Both the position numbers and the translations under genes were made by a program. Shown here piece by piece: positions 1-8,021 of a DNA stretch of 52,714 bases (position 1 is the stretch's first letter; every line of letters starts with the position of its first letter). The stretch comes from an uncultured Gemmiger sp. (GTDB taxonomy: Bacteria; Bacillota; Clostridia; Oscillospirales; Ruminococcaceae), in NCBI GenBank assembly GCA_944386225.1, contig CALXAH010000024.1:1-52714 (forward strand). The letters run 5' to 3'. The notes under the pieces were generated by a model that was given only the letters and a program-made list of their open reading frames with translations, was not told where the DNA came from and did no database searches.

Positions 1-107
1 TCACAGACAACAAGCCCTTTCGGCTGCTTGAACTATTCTTGCTTCAAAATATTGTCTAACTTTTTGGGGTCACTTCACCGCTCTTTCCGGGGGCATTCTG
101 TTTGCTT
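1..107. other. No gene recognised at window start
   Basis: Short stretch downstream of the xdhA stop. The minus strand has a purine-rich ribosome-site-like run near 75-90, but the ATG at 96-94 opens only an eight-codon frame. No convincing terminator was found. The next gene of the operon, if there is one, lies outside the window. Confidence 0.4.
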
Positions 108-2408
108 TTAATCCTGCTGCTTATGGTGCAGACCCAGCAGCACCTTTTCCGGTGTGATGGGCAGTTCCCGATGCCATATGCCGGTAGCGCTGTGAATCGC
201 GTGGGCAATGGCCGGCGAAGGGGTGTTGATCACGATCTCGCCGATGGATTTGGCGCCGAACGGACCGGTGGGCTCGTAACTGGGCTCAAATTCCACATGC
301 AGGGTACCCATATCCTGCCGGGTGGGCAGCTTGTACTGCATGAAGCTGTTCTCGGCGATCTGGCCCAGAGCGTTGGTGGTCACGTTCTCGTAGAGGGTCA
401 TGCCGATGCCCTGCACCAGGCCGCCCTCGGTCTGGATACGGGCCAGATTCGGGTTGATGGGGGTGCCGCAATCCACAACCGCCACAAATTCCAGCGGGCG
501 GACGCTGCCGGTTTCCGGATCCAGTTCGATCTCGGCCATGCCCACCATGAACGGCGGGGGCGAAGTGGGCGAAGAGTGGGAGCAGGTAGCCTGCAAAGCC
601 GGGGCAATGCCGCCCATGGAGCGGGTGGCAATATCCGCCAGGGATACCGCGCCGCCGCCGTCCAGCCGGCGCACCTCACGGCCCGCAAACTCCAGATCGG
701 ACGCTTCGCAGCCCAGCATCTCCGCGGCCAGGGAGCAGATTTTGGTTTTCAGTTCGGCACAGGCTTTTTCCACCGCCTTGCCGGTAACATAGGTGGTGGA
801 GGATGCATAGGAGCCGGAATCGTAGGGCGAAGCGTCGGTATCCGCACCGAACACCGCCACGTCGTCCACCGAACAGTCCATGCACTCGGCGGCCATCTGG
901 GCCAGGATGGTATCACAGCCGGTGCCCATATCCGCCGCGCCGATGATCAGAGAGTAGCAGCCCTGGTCATCCAGTTTGATGGTGGCAGAGCCTACGTCCA
1001 CGCCGGAAATGCCGGAGCCCTGCATGGCCATCGCCACGCCGGCCGCCCGGATCTTGCCGTCGGGCTGTACCCGGGGGGTGCGGCGGTGCTCCCAGTCAAA
1101 CAGATCGGCGCAGCGCAGCATGCACCGGTCCAGCGCACAGGCCAGCGTTTTTTCGTTGTAGTAGGCGGGCATGACCTGGCCTTCCCGCACCATGTTGCGC
1201 AGCCGCAGCTGCACCGGGTCGATCCCCAGCTTGTCGGCCAGTTCGTTCACCGCCGATTCCACTGCAAAGATGCCCTGGGTAGCGCCGTAGCCACGGTAGG
1301 CACCGGCGGCCTGCTGGTTGGTATAGACCACATCATAGGCAAACCGGAACGCCTCCAGCCCGCCGGTGTACAGCGGGATGGATTTGTGGCCGGACAGGCC
1401 CACGGTGGTGGGGCCATGCTCGCCGTAGGCGCCGGTATTGGACAGGGTGTACACATCCATGGCACGGATGCGGCCCTCCTTGCTGGCGCCTACCCGGACA
1501 TGAATCTCCATCTCGTGGCGGGGAGAACCGGCGATCTGGCACTCCCGCCGGGTATAGATCATCCGGGCGGGGCGGCCGGTTTTCAGGGTGACGAGGGCGG
1601 GATAGACCTCCGCCACCACTGTCTGCTTGGCGCCGAAGCCGCCGCCGATGCGGGGCTTTTCCACATGGATGCGGGAAACCGGAATATCCAGCGCGTGGGA
1701 CAGGATGCGGCGCACATGGAACACGATCTGGGTGGAACTGACCACATGCAGCCGTCCGTACGGGTCCAGCTCGGTATAGGTGCGGAAGGTTTCCATCATG
1801 GCCTGCTGAAACGCCTTGGTGTGGTAGGTATGTTCCACCACCACGTCACAGTCGGCCAGCACGCCGTCCACATCGCCGTCGCTCTCGCTGCCGCAGGCGC
1901 ACAGGTTGCGGGTGTTGTCCGCCCCCACCGGGCAGCAGGCTTTCCAGTCTTCCTCCGGGTGCACCAGCACCGGGTTGTCCTTGGCGGTGTGGAAATCCAG
2001 CACCGCGGGCTGCACATCATACTGCACCTTGATCAGCTTGAGCGCCTTGTCGGCGGCCTTTTCGTTTTCGGCGGCCACGATTGCCACCGCGTCCCCCACA
2101 AACCGCACCCGCCGATCCAGGATCAGACGGTCATAGGGAGAGGGTTCCGGATAGGTCTGCCCGGCCTGGGCATACCGCTTCCGGGGCACATCCTGCCAGG
2201 TATAGATACCCACCACGCCGGGCACCTTGCCCGCCACAGTGGTGTTGATCTCCCGGATTACCGCGTGGGCATGGGGGCTGCGCAGCACCTTGACCACCAG
2301 ACAATCGGAGGGGGTGACATCCTCCAGATAGGCAGGCTTGCCCAGCAGCAGATGCATGGCGTCCTTTTTGCGCACCGGACGGCCCACGACCTTATTTTTC
2401 TGCTCCAT
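108..2408 (-). CDS. xdhA: Molybdenum-binding subunit of xanthine dehydrogenase-type hydroxylase
   Basis: This 766-residue protein is the large subunit of a molybdenum hydroxylase that oxidises purines or similar N-heterocycles. It carries the family's GGGFGAK motif (residues 255-261) next to the molybdopterin pocket. Near the C-terminus, GAKSIGEI contains the expected catalytic glutamate (E724). Length fits the E. coli-type separate XdhA (about 750). The ATG at 2408 is preferred over the GTG at 2417 because an AGGGAGG site sits eight bases before the ATG. The start lies inside the end of xdhC, implying translational coupling. The three genes run FAD subunit, iron-sulfur subunit, molybdenum subunit from one promoter. 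Substrate is uncertain: clostridial enzymes of this build include xanthine, purine and nicotinate hydroxylases. No cofactor-maturation gene lies nearby. Confidence 0.88.
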   Translation of the reverse strand: MEQKNKVVGRPVRKKDAMHLLLGKPAYLEDVTPSDCLVVKVLRSPHAHAVIREINTTVAGKVPGVVGIYTWQDVPRKRYAQAGQTYPEPSPYDRLILDRRVRFVGDAVAIVAAENEKAADKALKLIKVQYDVQPAVLDFHTAKDNPVLVHPEEDWKACCPVGADNTRNLCACGSESDGDVDGVLADCDVVVEHTYHTKAFQQAMMETFRTYTELDPYGRLHVVSSTQIVFHVRRILSHALDIPVSRIHVEKPRIGGGFGAKQTVVAEVYPALVTLKTGRPARMIYTRRECQIAGSPRHEMEIHVRVGASKEGRIRAMDVYTLSNTGAYGEHGPTTVGLSGHKSIPLYTGGLEAFRFAYDVVYTNQQAAGAYRGYGATQGIFAVESAVNELADKLGIDPVQLRLRNMVREGQVMPAYYNEKTLACALDRCMLRCADLFDWEHRRTPRVQPDGKIRAAGVAMAMQGSGISGVDVGSATIKLDDQGCYSLIIGAADMGTGCDTILAQMAAECMDCSVDDVAVFGADTDASPYDSGSYASSTTYVTGKAVEKACAELKTKICSLAAEMLGCEASDLEFAGREVRRLDGGGAVSLADIATRSMGGIAPALQATCSHSSPTSPPPFMVGMAEIELDPETGSVRPLEFVAVVDCGTPINPNLARIQTEGGLVQGIGMTLYENVTTNALGQIAENSFMQYKLPTRQDMGTLHVEFEPSYEPTGPFGAKSIGEIVINTPSPAIAHAIHSATGIWHRELPITPEKVLLGLHHKQQD

Positions 2409-2877
2409 CCCGGGCACCTCCCTGCTCTTTTTTGCTGTTCAGATAGGCGCGGATACCCCGCAGCTGCCCGTCATAGCCGGAGCAGCGGCACAGATTACCC
2501 GCCAGGTAGGCGCGGATCTCCTCATCGGTGGGATCGGGATTCTCCCGCAGCAGGGCGATGGTGTTCATCACAAAGCCGGGGTTGCAGAAACCGCACTGAT
2601 CCGCACCCTGATCCGCGATAAAGGTGACAAATTCTTCCGCTTCACTCTGCAGACCTTCCAGGGTCTGCACCGAATGGCCGTCGGCACGGGCTGCCAGCAC
2701 ACTGCAGGAGAGCACCGGCACACCGTCCAGCAGCACGGTGCACAGCCCGCAGTTGGCGGTATCGCAGCCCCGCTTGACGCTGACGCATCCCTGCGCACGG
2801 ACAAAATCCAGCAGCAGGGTATCGGGATCGGCCTGCGCCGTAATGGCCCGGCCGTTCAGATTCAGTTTGATTTCCAT
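2392..2877 (-). CDS. xdhC: [2Fe-2S] subunit of xanthine dehydrogenase-type hydroxylase
   Basis: A 161-residue electron-transfer subunit that passes electrons from the molybdenum centre to FAD. All eight cluster ligands are visible. The plant-ferredoxin-type cluster uses C38, C43, C46 and C58 (motif GCDTANCGLC). The second cluster uses C95, C98, C130 and C132 (CGFC and CRC). The open frame extends 45 codons upstream without family similarity; the ATG at 2877 gives the normal N-terminus MEIKLNLNG and sits one base after the xdhB stop. Length matches the family (about 160). Gene naming follows E. coli xdhABC; in other species xdhC means an unrelated chaperone. Confidence 0.9.
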   Translation of the reverse strand: MEIKLNLNGRAITAQADPDTLLLDFVRAQGCVSVKRGCDTANCGLCTVLLDGVPVLSCSVLAARADGHSVQTLEGLQSEAEEFVTFIADQGADQCGFCNPGFVMNTIALLRENPDPTDEEIRAYLAGNLCRCSGYDGQLRGIRAYLNSKKEQGGARDGAEK

Positions 2878-2878
2878 C

Positions 2879-3670
2879 TCAGCACCCCTCCATCTGTACA
2901 AGGCCGCGGCGCACCAGTGCTTCGCATGCAAGGCGGCGGTACTCTTCCCCGGCACGCAGATTGCTGCCCAGCGGCACACGGGCCGCCAGGTCTTTGGCAA
3001 ACGCAGCGGCACTGGTTTCGTTCACACCGGCTGCCAGCAGGCCTTTCTCGTCGTCAAATGCCATGGCGCGCATAGGCCGGGCACCGATGACGCAGCAGGT
3101 CTGCCCGTTCTGCCGGGCGATGGCGCAGGTCAGGGTGGGAAAATCCGTAGCCGAGTTGCGCTGGCTCAGGTACACCACCCGGCGGGGCGCACGGGGCAGG
3201 TAGACCCGCACCAGAATATCCCGCTGCTGGCGGGGCATCCCGATAAAATCGGCAAGGGACATCATCCCGGCGTGGTACAGTTCCACCCGGGCATCCAGCG
3301 CCAGGAACAGGGTGAGCACGTCCGAAAAACCGAACCGGCCATACAGGCTGCCGCCCACTGTGGCCAGGTTGCGGAACTGCACCCCCACGATATGCTTGAC
3401 CGCCTCGGCCATGGCACCCTGGGTCAGAGCGGCCAGGCCGGGGTGCTGTTCCAGCTGGCGCAGGCTGACCATGGTGCCGATCACATAGTCGTCCGGCGTC
3501 TCTTCAATGTGGTTCAGCCCCAATTCACACAGGTCAATGGCAGTACCCACCTGGCTGTTCTGCATCCGCAGCCAGAGCATGCCACCCAATACCACGCTGC
3601 TTTTTTTCTGGCAAAGGGTATAGGCTTCCTCCAAAGTCTGGGGACGCACATACTCCCGTATCGTCAACAC
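2879..3670 (-). CDS. xdhB: FAD-binding subunit of xanthine dehydrogenase-type hydroxylase
   Basis: A 263-residue flavoprotein subunit that accepts electrons from the iron-sulfur subunit and passes them to NAD+ or another acceptor. It has the CO-dehydrogenase-flavoprotein-type FAD motifs: a VLGG turn near residue 27 and NLATVGGSL near residue 100. The likely start is the GTG at 3670, since the only nearby ATG upstream is followed directly by a stop; GGAAGGA lies 11 bases before the GTG. It is the first gene of the xdhB-xdhC-xdhA operon, with its own promoter at 3733-3761. Slightly shorter than E. coli XdhB (about 290), mostly at the C-terminus. Confidence 0.87.
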   Translation of the reverse strand: MLTIREYVRPQTLEEAYTLCQKKSSVVLGGMLWLRMQNSQVGTAIDLCELGLNHIEETPDDYVIGTMVSLRQLEQHPGLAALTQGAMAEAVKHIVGVQFRNLATVGGSLYGRFGFSDVLTLFLALDARVELYHAGMMSLADFIGMPRQQRDILVRVYLPRAPRRVVYLSQRNSATDFPTLTCAIARQNGQTCCVIGARPMRAMAFDDEKGLLAAGVNETSAAAFAKDLAARVPLGSNLRAGEEYRRLACEALVRRGLVQMEGC

Positions 3671-3690
3671 GATCTTCTACATCCTTCCGG

Positions 3691-3710
3691 CGCCGTGCCA
3701 AAGCACGGCG
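3691..3710 (-). promoter_or_regulatory. Hairpin in the xdh leader beside the ribosome site
   Basis: Perfect 8-bp stem (3691-3698 with 3703-3710) and a 4-base loop in the short leader between the predicted transcription start (about 3725) and xdhB. It ends directly next to the GGAAGGA ribosome site at 3683-3689. It could tune translation or simply stabilise the mRNA. Confidence 0.4.
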
Positions 3711-3732
3711 TTTCTTGTGATTTTTCAGCCCC

Positions 3733-3761
3733 ATTATACCATGGGCCCGGCACAAATACAA
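3733..3761 (-). promoter_or_regulatory. Sigma-A-type promoter of the xdh operon
   Basis: Minus strand: -35 TTGTAT (3756-3761), 17-bp spacer, -10 TATAAT (3733-3738). It follows the fba terminator and precedes xdhB, so the xdh genes are probably a separate transcription unit. Confidence 0.65.
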
Positions 3762-3777
3762 ATACCGTTAACACAGA

Positions 3778-3818
3778 AAAGCGGCGCGCCGCCCTGAAAC
3801 AGGACAGCGCACCGCTGC
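3778..3818 (-). terminator. Terminator after the aldolase gene
   Basis: Long GC-rich hairpin with several G-U pairs (arms about 3784-3800 and 3804-3820) followed on the minus strand by TTTT. It lies just beyond the aldolase stop codon and upstream of the xdh promoter. Confidence 0.55.
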
Positions 3819-3837
3819 TTTGCGTATGAAACAGAGA

Positions 3838-4992
3838 TCAGATGCCTTCCTTGCGGTAGCGCTCGGCCATCTCGTCCAGGGTGACCTTCTCCACCAGGGG
3901 AGCCTTGCCCACGCTGCCGAATTCCACGATCAGGGTACCCACAACCTCGCGCACGCCCTTTTCGATGCAGTTCACGATAGCGGCCACGTCCTCGTCGGGG
4001 ATGTTGCCGTACATGACGGTGTCCATGATCGGGGGCAGGAACGCGCGGGGATCAAAGGCGGACTTCTTCTCTTCCAGCAGCTGGTAGATTGCACCGATGG
4101 AGGGGCTCTTCTGCAGCTCGGGACGGGCCACAAACAGCTCCTTCATGTTGCGGGTAACGGCCAGGCGGATATCAGTATCCACATTGATCTTGCCGATGCC
4201 GCAGTGGGAGACCTCTTTCAGCTGGGCCAGTTCAATGCCGTAGGCGTTCTGGATGTCGCCGCCCAGGGCGTTGATCTCGTTGACGATGTACTGGGGAACG
4301 GTGGAAGAACCATGGCTGACCAGCACGCAGAAGATGCCGGCATGGCGCAGGCACTCCTTGGTGGCAATGGCGATCTCCTTGCGGAGCTTGGCCCCCTTGC
4401 CCTTGTTGGCGCCGTGCATGGTGCCGTAGCTGATGGCCAGGGCGTCCACCTTGGTCTTTTTGATGAATTCCACCGCATCCAGGGGATTGGTATAGGTGGA
4501 GTTGTTGCTGAACACGTGGTCTTCCACGCCGGCCAGCACGCCCAGCTCGGCCTCTACGGTGACGCCGCGCTCATGAGCATACTTGACCACCTCACGGGTG
4601 AGCTCGATGTTCTGCTCAAAGGGCAGGCTGGAACCGTCGATCATAACGCTGGTGTAGCCGCCGGCGATAGCCGCCTTGCAGCTTTCAAAGTTGCGGCCGT
4701 GATCCAGATGCAGGGCCACGGGAATGGGGCTGTTCTCACCGTATTTCTTTACCGCGTCACCGATGTTGGCGGCACCCTTGATCTTATCTTCCAGGGTGGC
4801 GTTCATAAAATCGGTGCGGCCGCCCATAAAGCCGTTGGCCAGATCAGCGCCCTGCAGAATCGCCGCAGAGCGGAACATCTCGTGTACTTCGATGGCGGCT
4901 TTCGCCTGGGCCACGGCGTTTACGTTGAACGCGCCCTGGGCGTAGTCGTATTTATCGGTGGCTTCCAGAATCGCGCGAAGAGGTACTAACAT
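3838..4992 (-). CDS. fba: Class II (zinc) fructose-bisphosphate aldolase family
   Basis: A 384-residue ketose-bisphosphate aldolase that reversibly cleaves fructose-1,6-bisphosphate (or tagatose-bisphosphate) to dihydroxyacetone phosphate and glyceraldehyde 3-phosphate. The class II signature HLDHG is at residues 95-99. Further zinc and substrate residues are visible: H193 in GTMHG, H227 in VSHGSS, and NVDTD near the C-terminal third. It is about 100 residues longer than the short GatY/FbaA-type bacterial enzymes, so it belongs to a longer clostridial class. It follows nagB by 34 bases with a good AGAAAGGAAGG site, giving a two-gene unit that could channel amino-sugar carbon into lower glycolysis. 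Which ketose bisphosphate it prefers cannot be read from sequence. Confidence 0.9.
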   Translation of the reverse strand: MLVPLRAILEATDKYDYAQGAFNVNAVAQAKAAIEVHEMFRSAAILQGADLANGFMGGRTDFMNATLEDKIKGAANIGDAVKKYGENSPIPVALHLDHGRNFESCKAAIAGGYTSVMIDGSSLPFEQNIELTREVVKYAHERGVTVEAELGVLAGVEDHVFSNNSTYTNPLDAVEFIKKTKVDALAISYGTMHGANKGKGAKLRKEIAIATKECLRHAGIFCVLVSHGSSTVPQYIVNEINALGGDIQNAYGIELAQLKEVSHCGIGKINVDTDIRLAVTRNMKELFVARPELQKSPSIGAIYQLLEEKKSAFDPRAFLPPIMDTVMYGNIPDEDVAAIVNCIEKGVREVVGTLIVEFGSVGKAPLVEKVTLDEMAERYRKEGI

Positions 4993-5026
4993 GGCGGATA
5001 CCTTCCTTTCTTATGCGTCGGGCCGC

Positions 5027-5848
5027 TTAAAACGGCTGCTGGGCCGCGTTGGCGTTGGTGATGATCATAGCGTCGGGATGGTTCTGCAGCAGGGTAGCCG
5101 GGAAATGGGCGCTTACCTCGCCGTAGGCAGCCTGCCGGATCACCGCCCGGTGCCAGTCACGGAAGACGCCCAGACGCACCTTGCGGGCGGACAGAATCTC
5201 GTGGATGCCGATGGTGACACACTTTTTGGGCATAGCGTCGATGGCGCCGTTCAGATCGCCGATGGCGTTGGTGGTGCGGGTCTCGCGGGAGATGTCCAGC
5301 ACGCGGGTATGCAGCTGGGCGTATTCCTCTGCGGTCAGTTCGTCCTGAGGCTCGTTGAAAGCCAGGTGCCCGTTGATGCCGATGCCGCCAAAGGCAATGT
5401 CCACACCGCCCAGTTCCTCGATCAGGCGGGGAATGTACTCCAGGTTCTGCGGATCCGGGAACACCCGCTGCTCCTGCGGTACGACCAGTTCCGGATCAAT
5501 CTGGCTGTAGACGGTACGTTCCATGAAGCCCCGGAAGGACAGCTTGTTGCCCATATCAATCCAGCTGCCGTCGTCTTTCAGGTACTCGTCCATATTGATG
5601 AACCAGCAGTTCTTGAGGCTGACCCGCTCCCGATTAACCAGCCGCACAAAGATGGGATACTGCCCCACCGGGCCCACCGGGCAGATGAACACCGTCTTTT
5701 TGCCGGCGGCGTTGTTGGCCTTGATGCAGTTCAGCATCTCAAGAGCCAGTTCGTAGAATACTTCGCCCGAATCCCCCAGTTTGAGGATAGGCACCTTGGC
5801 ATCCTTGCCCAGGTCCTGCGCCGAAATCTGATAATACTCGAAGCTCAT
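5027..5848 (-). CDS. nagB: Glucosamine-6-phosphate deaminase family
   Basis: A 273-residue protein of the NagB/6-phosphogluconolactonase fold. NagB converts glucosamine-6-phosphate to fructose-6-phosphate and ammonia. The active-site signature reads GIGINGHLAFNEP, and FINMDEY supplies the conserved aspartate of the other half. The residue matching E. coli D141 (in NDGH) is Asn here; Firmicutes homologues can also show NGH, so this is not proof of lost activity. The ATG at 5848 is chosen because AGGAGG lies six bases upstream. It is followed by the aldolase gene. A related sugar-phosphate isomerase acting on a different amino sugar is possible. Confidence 0.8.
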   Translation of the reverse strand: MSFEYYQISAQDLGKDAKVPILKLGDSGEVFYELALEMLNCIKANNAAGKKTVFICPVGPVGQYPIFVRLVNRERVSLKNCWFINMDEYLKDDGSWIDMGNKLSFRGFMERTVYSQIDPELVVPQEQRVFPDPQNLEYIPRLIEELGGVDIAFGGIGINGHLAFNEPQDELTAEEYAQLHTRVLDISRETRTTNAIGDLNGAIDAMPKKCVTIGIHEILSARKVRLGVFRDWHRAVIRQAAYGEVSAHFPATLLQNHPDAMIITNANAAQQPF

Positions 5849-5920
5849 ACTCAACCTCCTGTTGTGACAGCCTCACAGGGCGGGCCGAACGATCCGGCAT
5901 CCGCCTTTTTCTCTATAAAT

Positions 5921-5950
5921 ATCCTAACACAACCGAAGGATTTGATGCAA
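5921..5950 (-). promoter_or_regulatory. Possible promoter of nagB-fba
   Basis: In the 120-base gap after larC: -35 TTGCAT (5945-5950), 18-bp spacer, -10 TAGGAT (5921-5926) on the minus strand. The -10 is imperfect; read-through from the lar genes is also possible, as no terminator was seen after larC. Confidence 0.35.
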
Positions 5951-5968
5951 CAAAACAAACGCAATCGT

Positions 5969-7249
5969 TTACTTTGCTGCCGATTTTTCCACTTCCTGCT
6001 GCACCTGGCGGAGGGGAACGCCCTTCTGCCGGGCAATGCGGGCCGCGTCGTCGTACTCGGCCTTGATCCGATCCACGCCCCAGCCCCGGGCCCTCTTGGC
6101 CCTGACCGGGCCATATTCGGTATCTACCGTAATAGCTTCCCGTTCCAGCATATACCGCTCGCAGAGGGTGCGGCGCACCCCCAGTGTGGTGGTATGGCGC
6201 AGCAGCAGACCGGCCATCTCGTCCGCCTGGTCCATACGGCACAGGCAGGTCAGCAGCACCGCCGGGCGATTCTTTTTCATCTGGATGGGGGTGCTGAACA
6301 CATCCAGCGCCCCTGCATCCAGCAAAACCTGGGTGCAGAAGCCGATAGCTTCGCCGGTCATATCGTCCAAATTGCAGCACAGCTGGGCGATCTGGGGCAG
6401 GGGTTCCCCCTCCGCCTGGCCCAGGAATGCCCGCACACAGTTGGCGGCGCCGAAGTCCTTTGTTCCCATCCCGTAGCCGATCTTCTCGGCGCAGAAGGGC
6501 GGCATGGGGCCGAAGCGGGTGACGAAATGTTTCAGCAGGGCCGCGCCGGTGGGGGTGCACAGTTCTCCCTGCACGCTGCCGCCATACCAGGGAATCCCCT
6601 GCAGCAGCCAGGCCGTGGCAGGAGCCGGTACCGGCAGCACCCCGTGGGCACAGCGCACATGGCCGCTGCCCGCGTGCACCGGGCTGGCCAGCACCTGCTG
6701 CGGCGCCAGCATATGCATCAGCAGGCAGACACCGGTGATGTCCGCCACCGCGTCCATGGTGCCCACTTCATGGAAATGGATCTGCCCCACCGGGCAGCCG
6801 TGCGCATGAGCCTCGGCCTGCGCAATCAGGTCGTACACCGCCAGCACATCCTGGCGCACCGGCGCGGGGACATTCATCTTTTCCACCATCGCCCGGATAT
6901 CGGCCGGGGAAGCATGGTGATGATGGTGGTGGGAATGGGCGGCTTCTTCGCCGGGATGCATGTGCCCGTGGACATGTTCCTCCCCGTGGCAATGGGTATG
7001 GGCAGCATGGGTGTGCAGGTCCACATCCTCGCTGTGCTCCTCCTGCCCGTGTACGGTCACCTCCACCCGGGTGCCCCGGATGCCGCAGCTTTCCGCGTCG
7101 CGGCGGGTCACCTGCACACCGGGCAGGCCCAGATGGTTCATGGTTTCAAAAAATTCCTGCCGGACTGCGGGGTCCAGCAGCTCGCTCAAGGCACTCATGA
7201 GCATATCCCCCGCCGCGCCCATGGCACATTCCAGATAGATGGTGCGCAT
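5969..7249 (-). CDS. larC: Nickel-pincer cofactor nickel insertase LarC
   Basis: LarC inserts nickel into the pyridinium-3,5-bisthiocarboxylic acid mononucleotide, using CTP, to finish the nickel-pincer (NPN) cofactor. The 426-residue protein starts MRTIYLECAMGAAGDM, the usual LarC opening. Between residues about 75 and 120 it has a dense histidine-rich stretch, including six His in a row, expected to bind nickel. The larC1 and larC2 parts, which need a frameshift in Lactobacillus plantarum, are one continuous frame here. It follows larB by four bases, so larE-larB-larC form one operon. The third step of the pathway is therefore encoded, but the client enzyme (LarA or a relative) is not in the window. 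Confidence 0.92.
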   Translation of the reverse strand: MRTIYLECAMGAAGDMLMSALSELLDPAVRQEFFETMNHLGLPGVQVTRRDAESCGIRGTRVEVTVHGQEEHSEDVDLHTHAAHTHCHGEEHVHGHMHPGEEAAHSHHHHHHASPADIRAMVEKMNVPAPVRQDVLAVYDLIAQAEAHAHGCPVGQIHFHEVGTMDAVADITGVCLLMHMLAPQQVLASPVHAGSGHVRCAHGVLPVPAPATAWLLQGIPWYGGSVQGELCTPTGAALLKHFVTRFGPMPPFCAEKIGYGMGTKDFGAANCVRAFLGQAEGEPLPQIAQLCCNLDDMTGEAIGFCTQVLLDAGALDVFSTPIQMKKNRPAVLLTCLCRMDQADEMAGLLLRHTTTLGVRRTLCERYMLEREAITVDTEYGPVRAKRARGWGVDRIKAEYDDAARIARQKGVPLRQVQQEVEKSAAK

Positions 7250-7253
7250 TCTG

Positions 7254-8009
7254 TCACTCCCCTATATGATTGATCATGCTGGCCAGATACCCGGCCCCGA
7301 ATCCGTTGTCGATATTCACCACGCTGACCCCGCTGGCGCAGGAGTTCAGCATGGAAAGCAGGGCGCTCATCCCGCCGAAGGAGGCGCCATATCCCACGCT
7401 GGTGGGCACCGCGATGACCGGGCAGTCCACAAGGCCGCCCACCACGCTGGCCAGTGCGCCTTCCATGCCTGCCACGGCAATGACCACCCGGGCGCTCATG
7501 AGCACATCCAGGTTGGCCAGCAGACGGTGCAGCCCGGCCACCCCCACGTCGTAGAGACGCTCCACCTTGTTGCCCATGGCCTGGGCGGTGAGGGCAGCCT
7601 CCTCGCAAACGGCCTGGTCGCTGGTTCCGCCGGACACCACCACAATAGTGCCCTTGGCGCTGATATGGGGCCGGGGCCAGGCAATGCCCACCCGGCTCAG
7701 CGGGTCGTACTGCAGGCTGTGGCCCTGGCTGCGGGCCAGGTCGGCGGCTTCGGCGCTCATGCGGGTGATCAGGATGTTCTCTGCCCCGCGCCGGTGCATG
7801 GAGGCCAGGATGCCGGCGATCTGCTCCGGCGTTTTGCCCGCGCCGTAAATCACTTCCTGCGCCCCCTGGCGCAGGCCCCGGTGGTGATCCACCTTGGCAA
7901 AGCCCAGGTCTTCAAAGGGTTCCAGCTTCAGCTGCAAAAGCGCCTGCTGCGGGTCTACCCGGCCGTCCCGGACTGCTTCAAGCAGCTGCAGCGCGTCCTG
8001 TTTTTCCAT
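7254..8009 (-). CDS. larB: Nickel-pincer cofactor biosynthesis protein LarB
   Basis: LarB carboxylates and hydrolyses nicotinic acid adenine dinucleotide to pyridinium-3,5-biscarboxylic acid mononucleotide, the first step of NPN cofactor synthesis. The 251-residue protein has a C-terminal half like the PurE/AIR-carboxylase fold, with the VSGGTSD phosphate-binding turn near residue 127 and GYGASFGG near residue 220. Length is the usual one for LarB (about 250). It lies between larE (12 bases upstream) and larC (4 bases downstream). Confidence 0.92.
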   Translation of the reverse strand: MEKQDALQLLEAVRDGRVDPQQALLQLKLEPFEDLGFAKVDHHRGLRQGAQEVIYGAGKTPEQIAGILASMHRRGAENILITRMSAEAADLARSQGHSLQYDPLSRVGIAWPRPHISAKGTIVVVSGGTSDQAVCEEAALTAQAMGNKVERLYDVGVAGLHRLLANLDVLMSARVVIAVAGMEGALASVVGGLVDCPVIAVPTSVGYGASFGGMSALLSMLNSCASGVSVVNIDNGFGAGYLASMINHIGE

Positions 8010-8021
8010 TCTGTTTCCTCC

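Noticed and set aside
102-2621. Plus-strand open frame of 839 codons
   Set aside because: Opposite xdhA and xdhC; His/Gly-rich shadow.
5340-5400. NagB active-site Asn in place of E. coli D141 as a loss of function
   Set aside because: Other Firmicutes NagB proteins appear to have NGH as well, so it is not strong evidence of inactivity.
6900-7040. Repetitive stretch considered as a simple repeat locus
   Set aside because: It encodes the histidine-rich nickel-binding segment of LarC.
4958-7273. Plus-strand open frame of 771 codons
   Set aside because: Opposite nagB and larC; no domain and no ribosome site.
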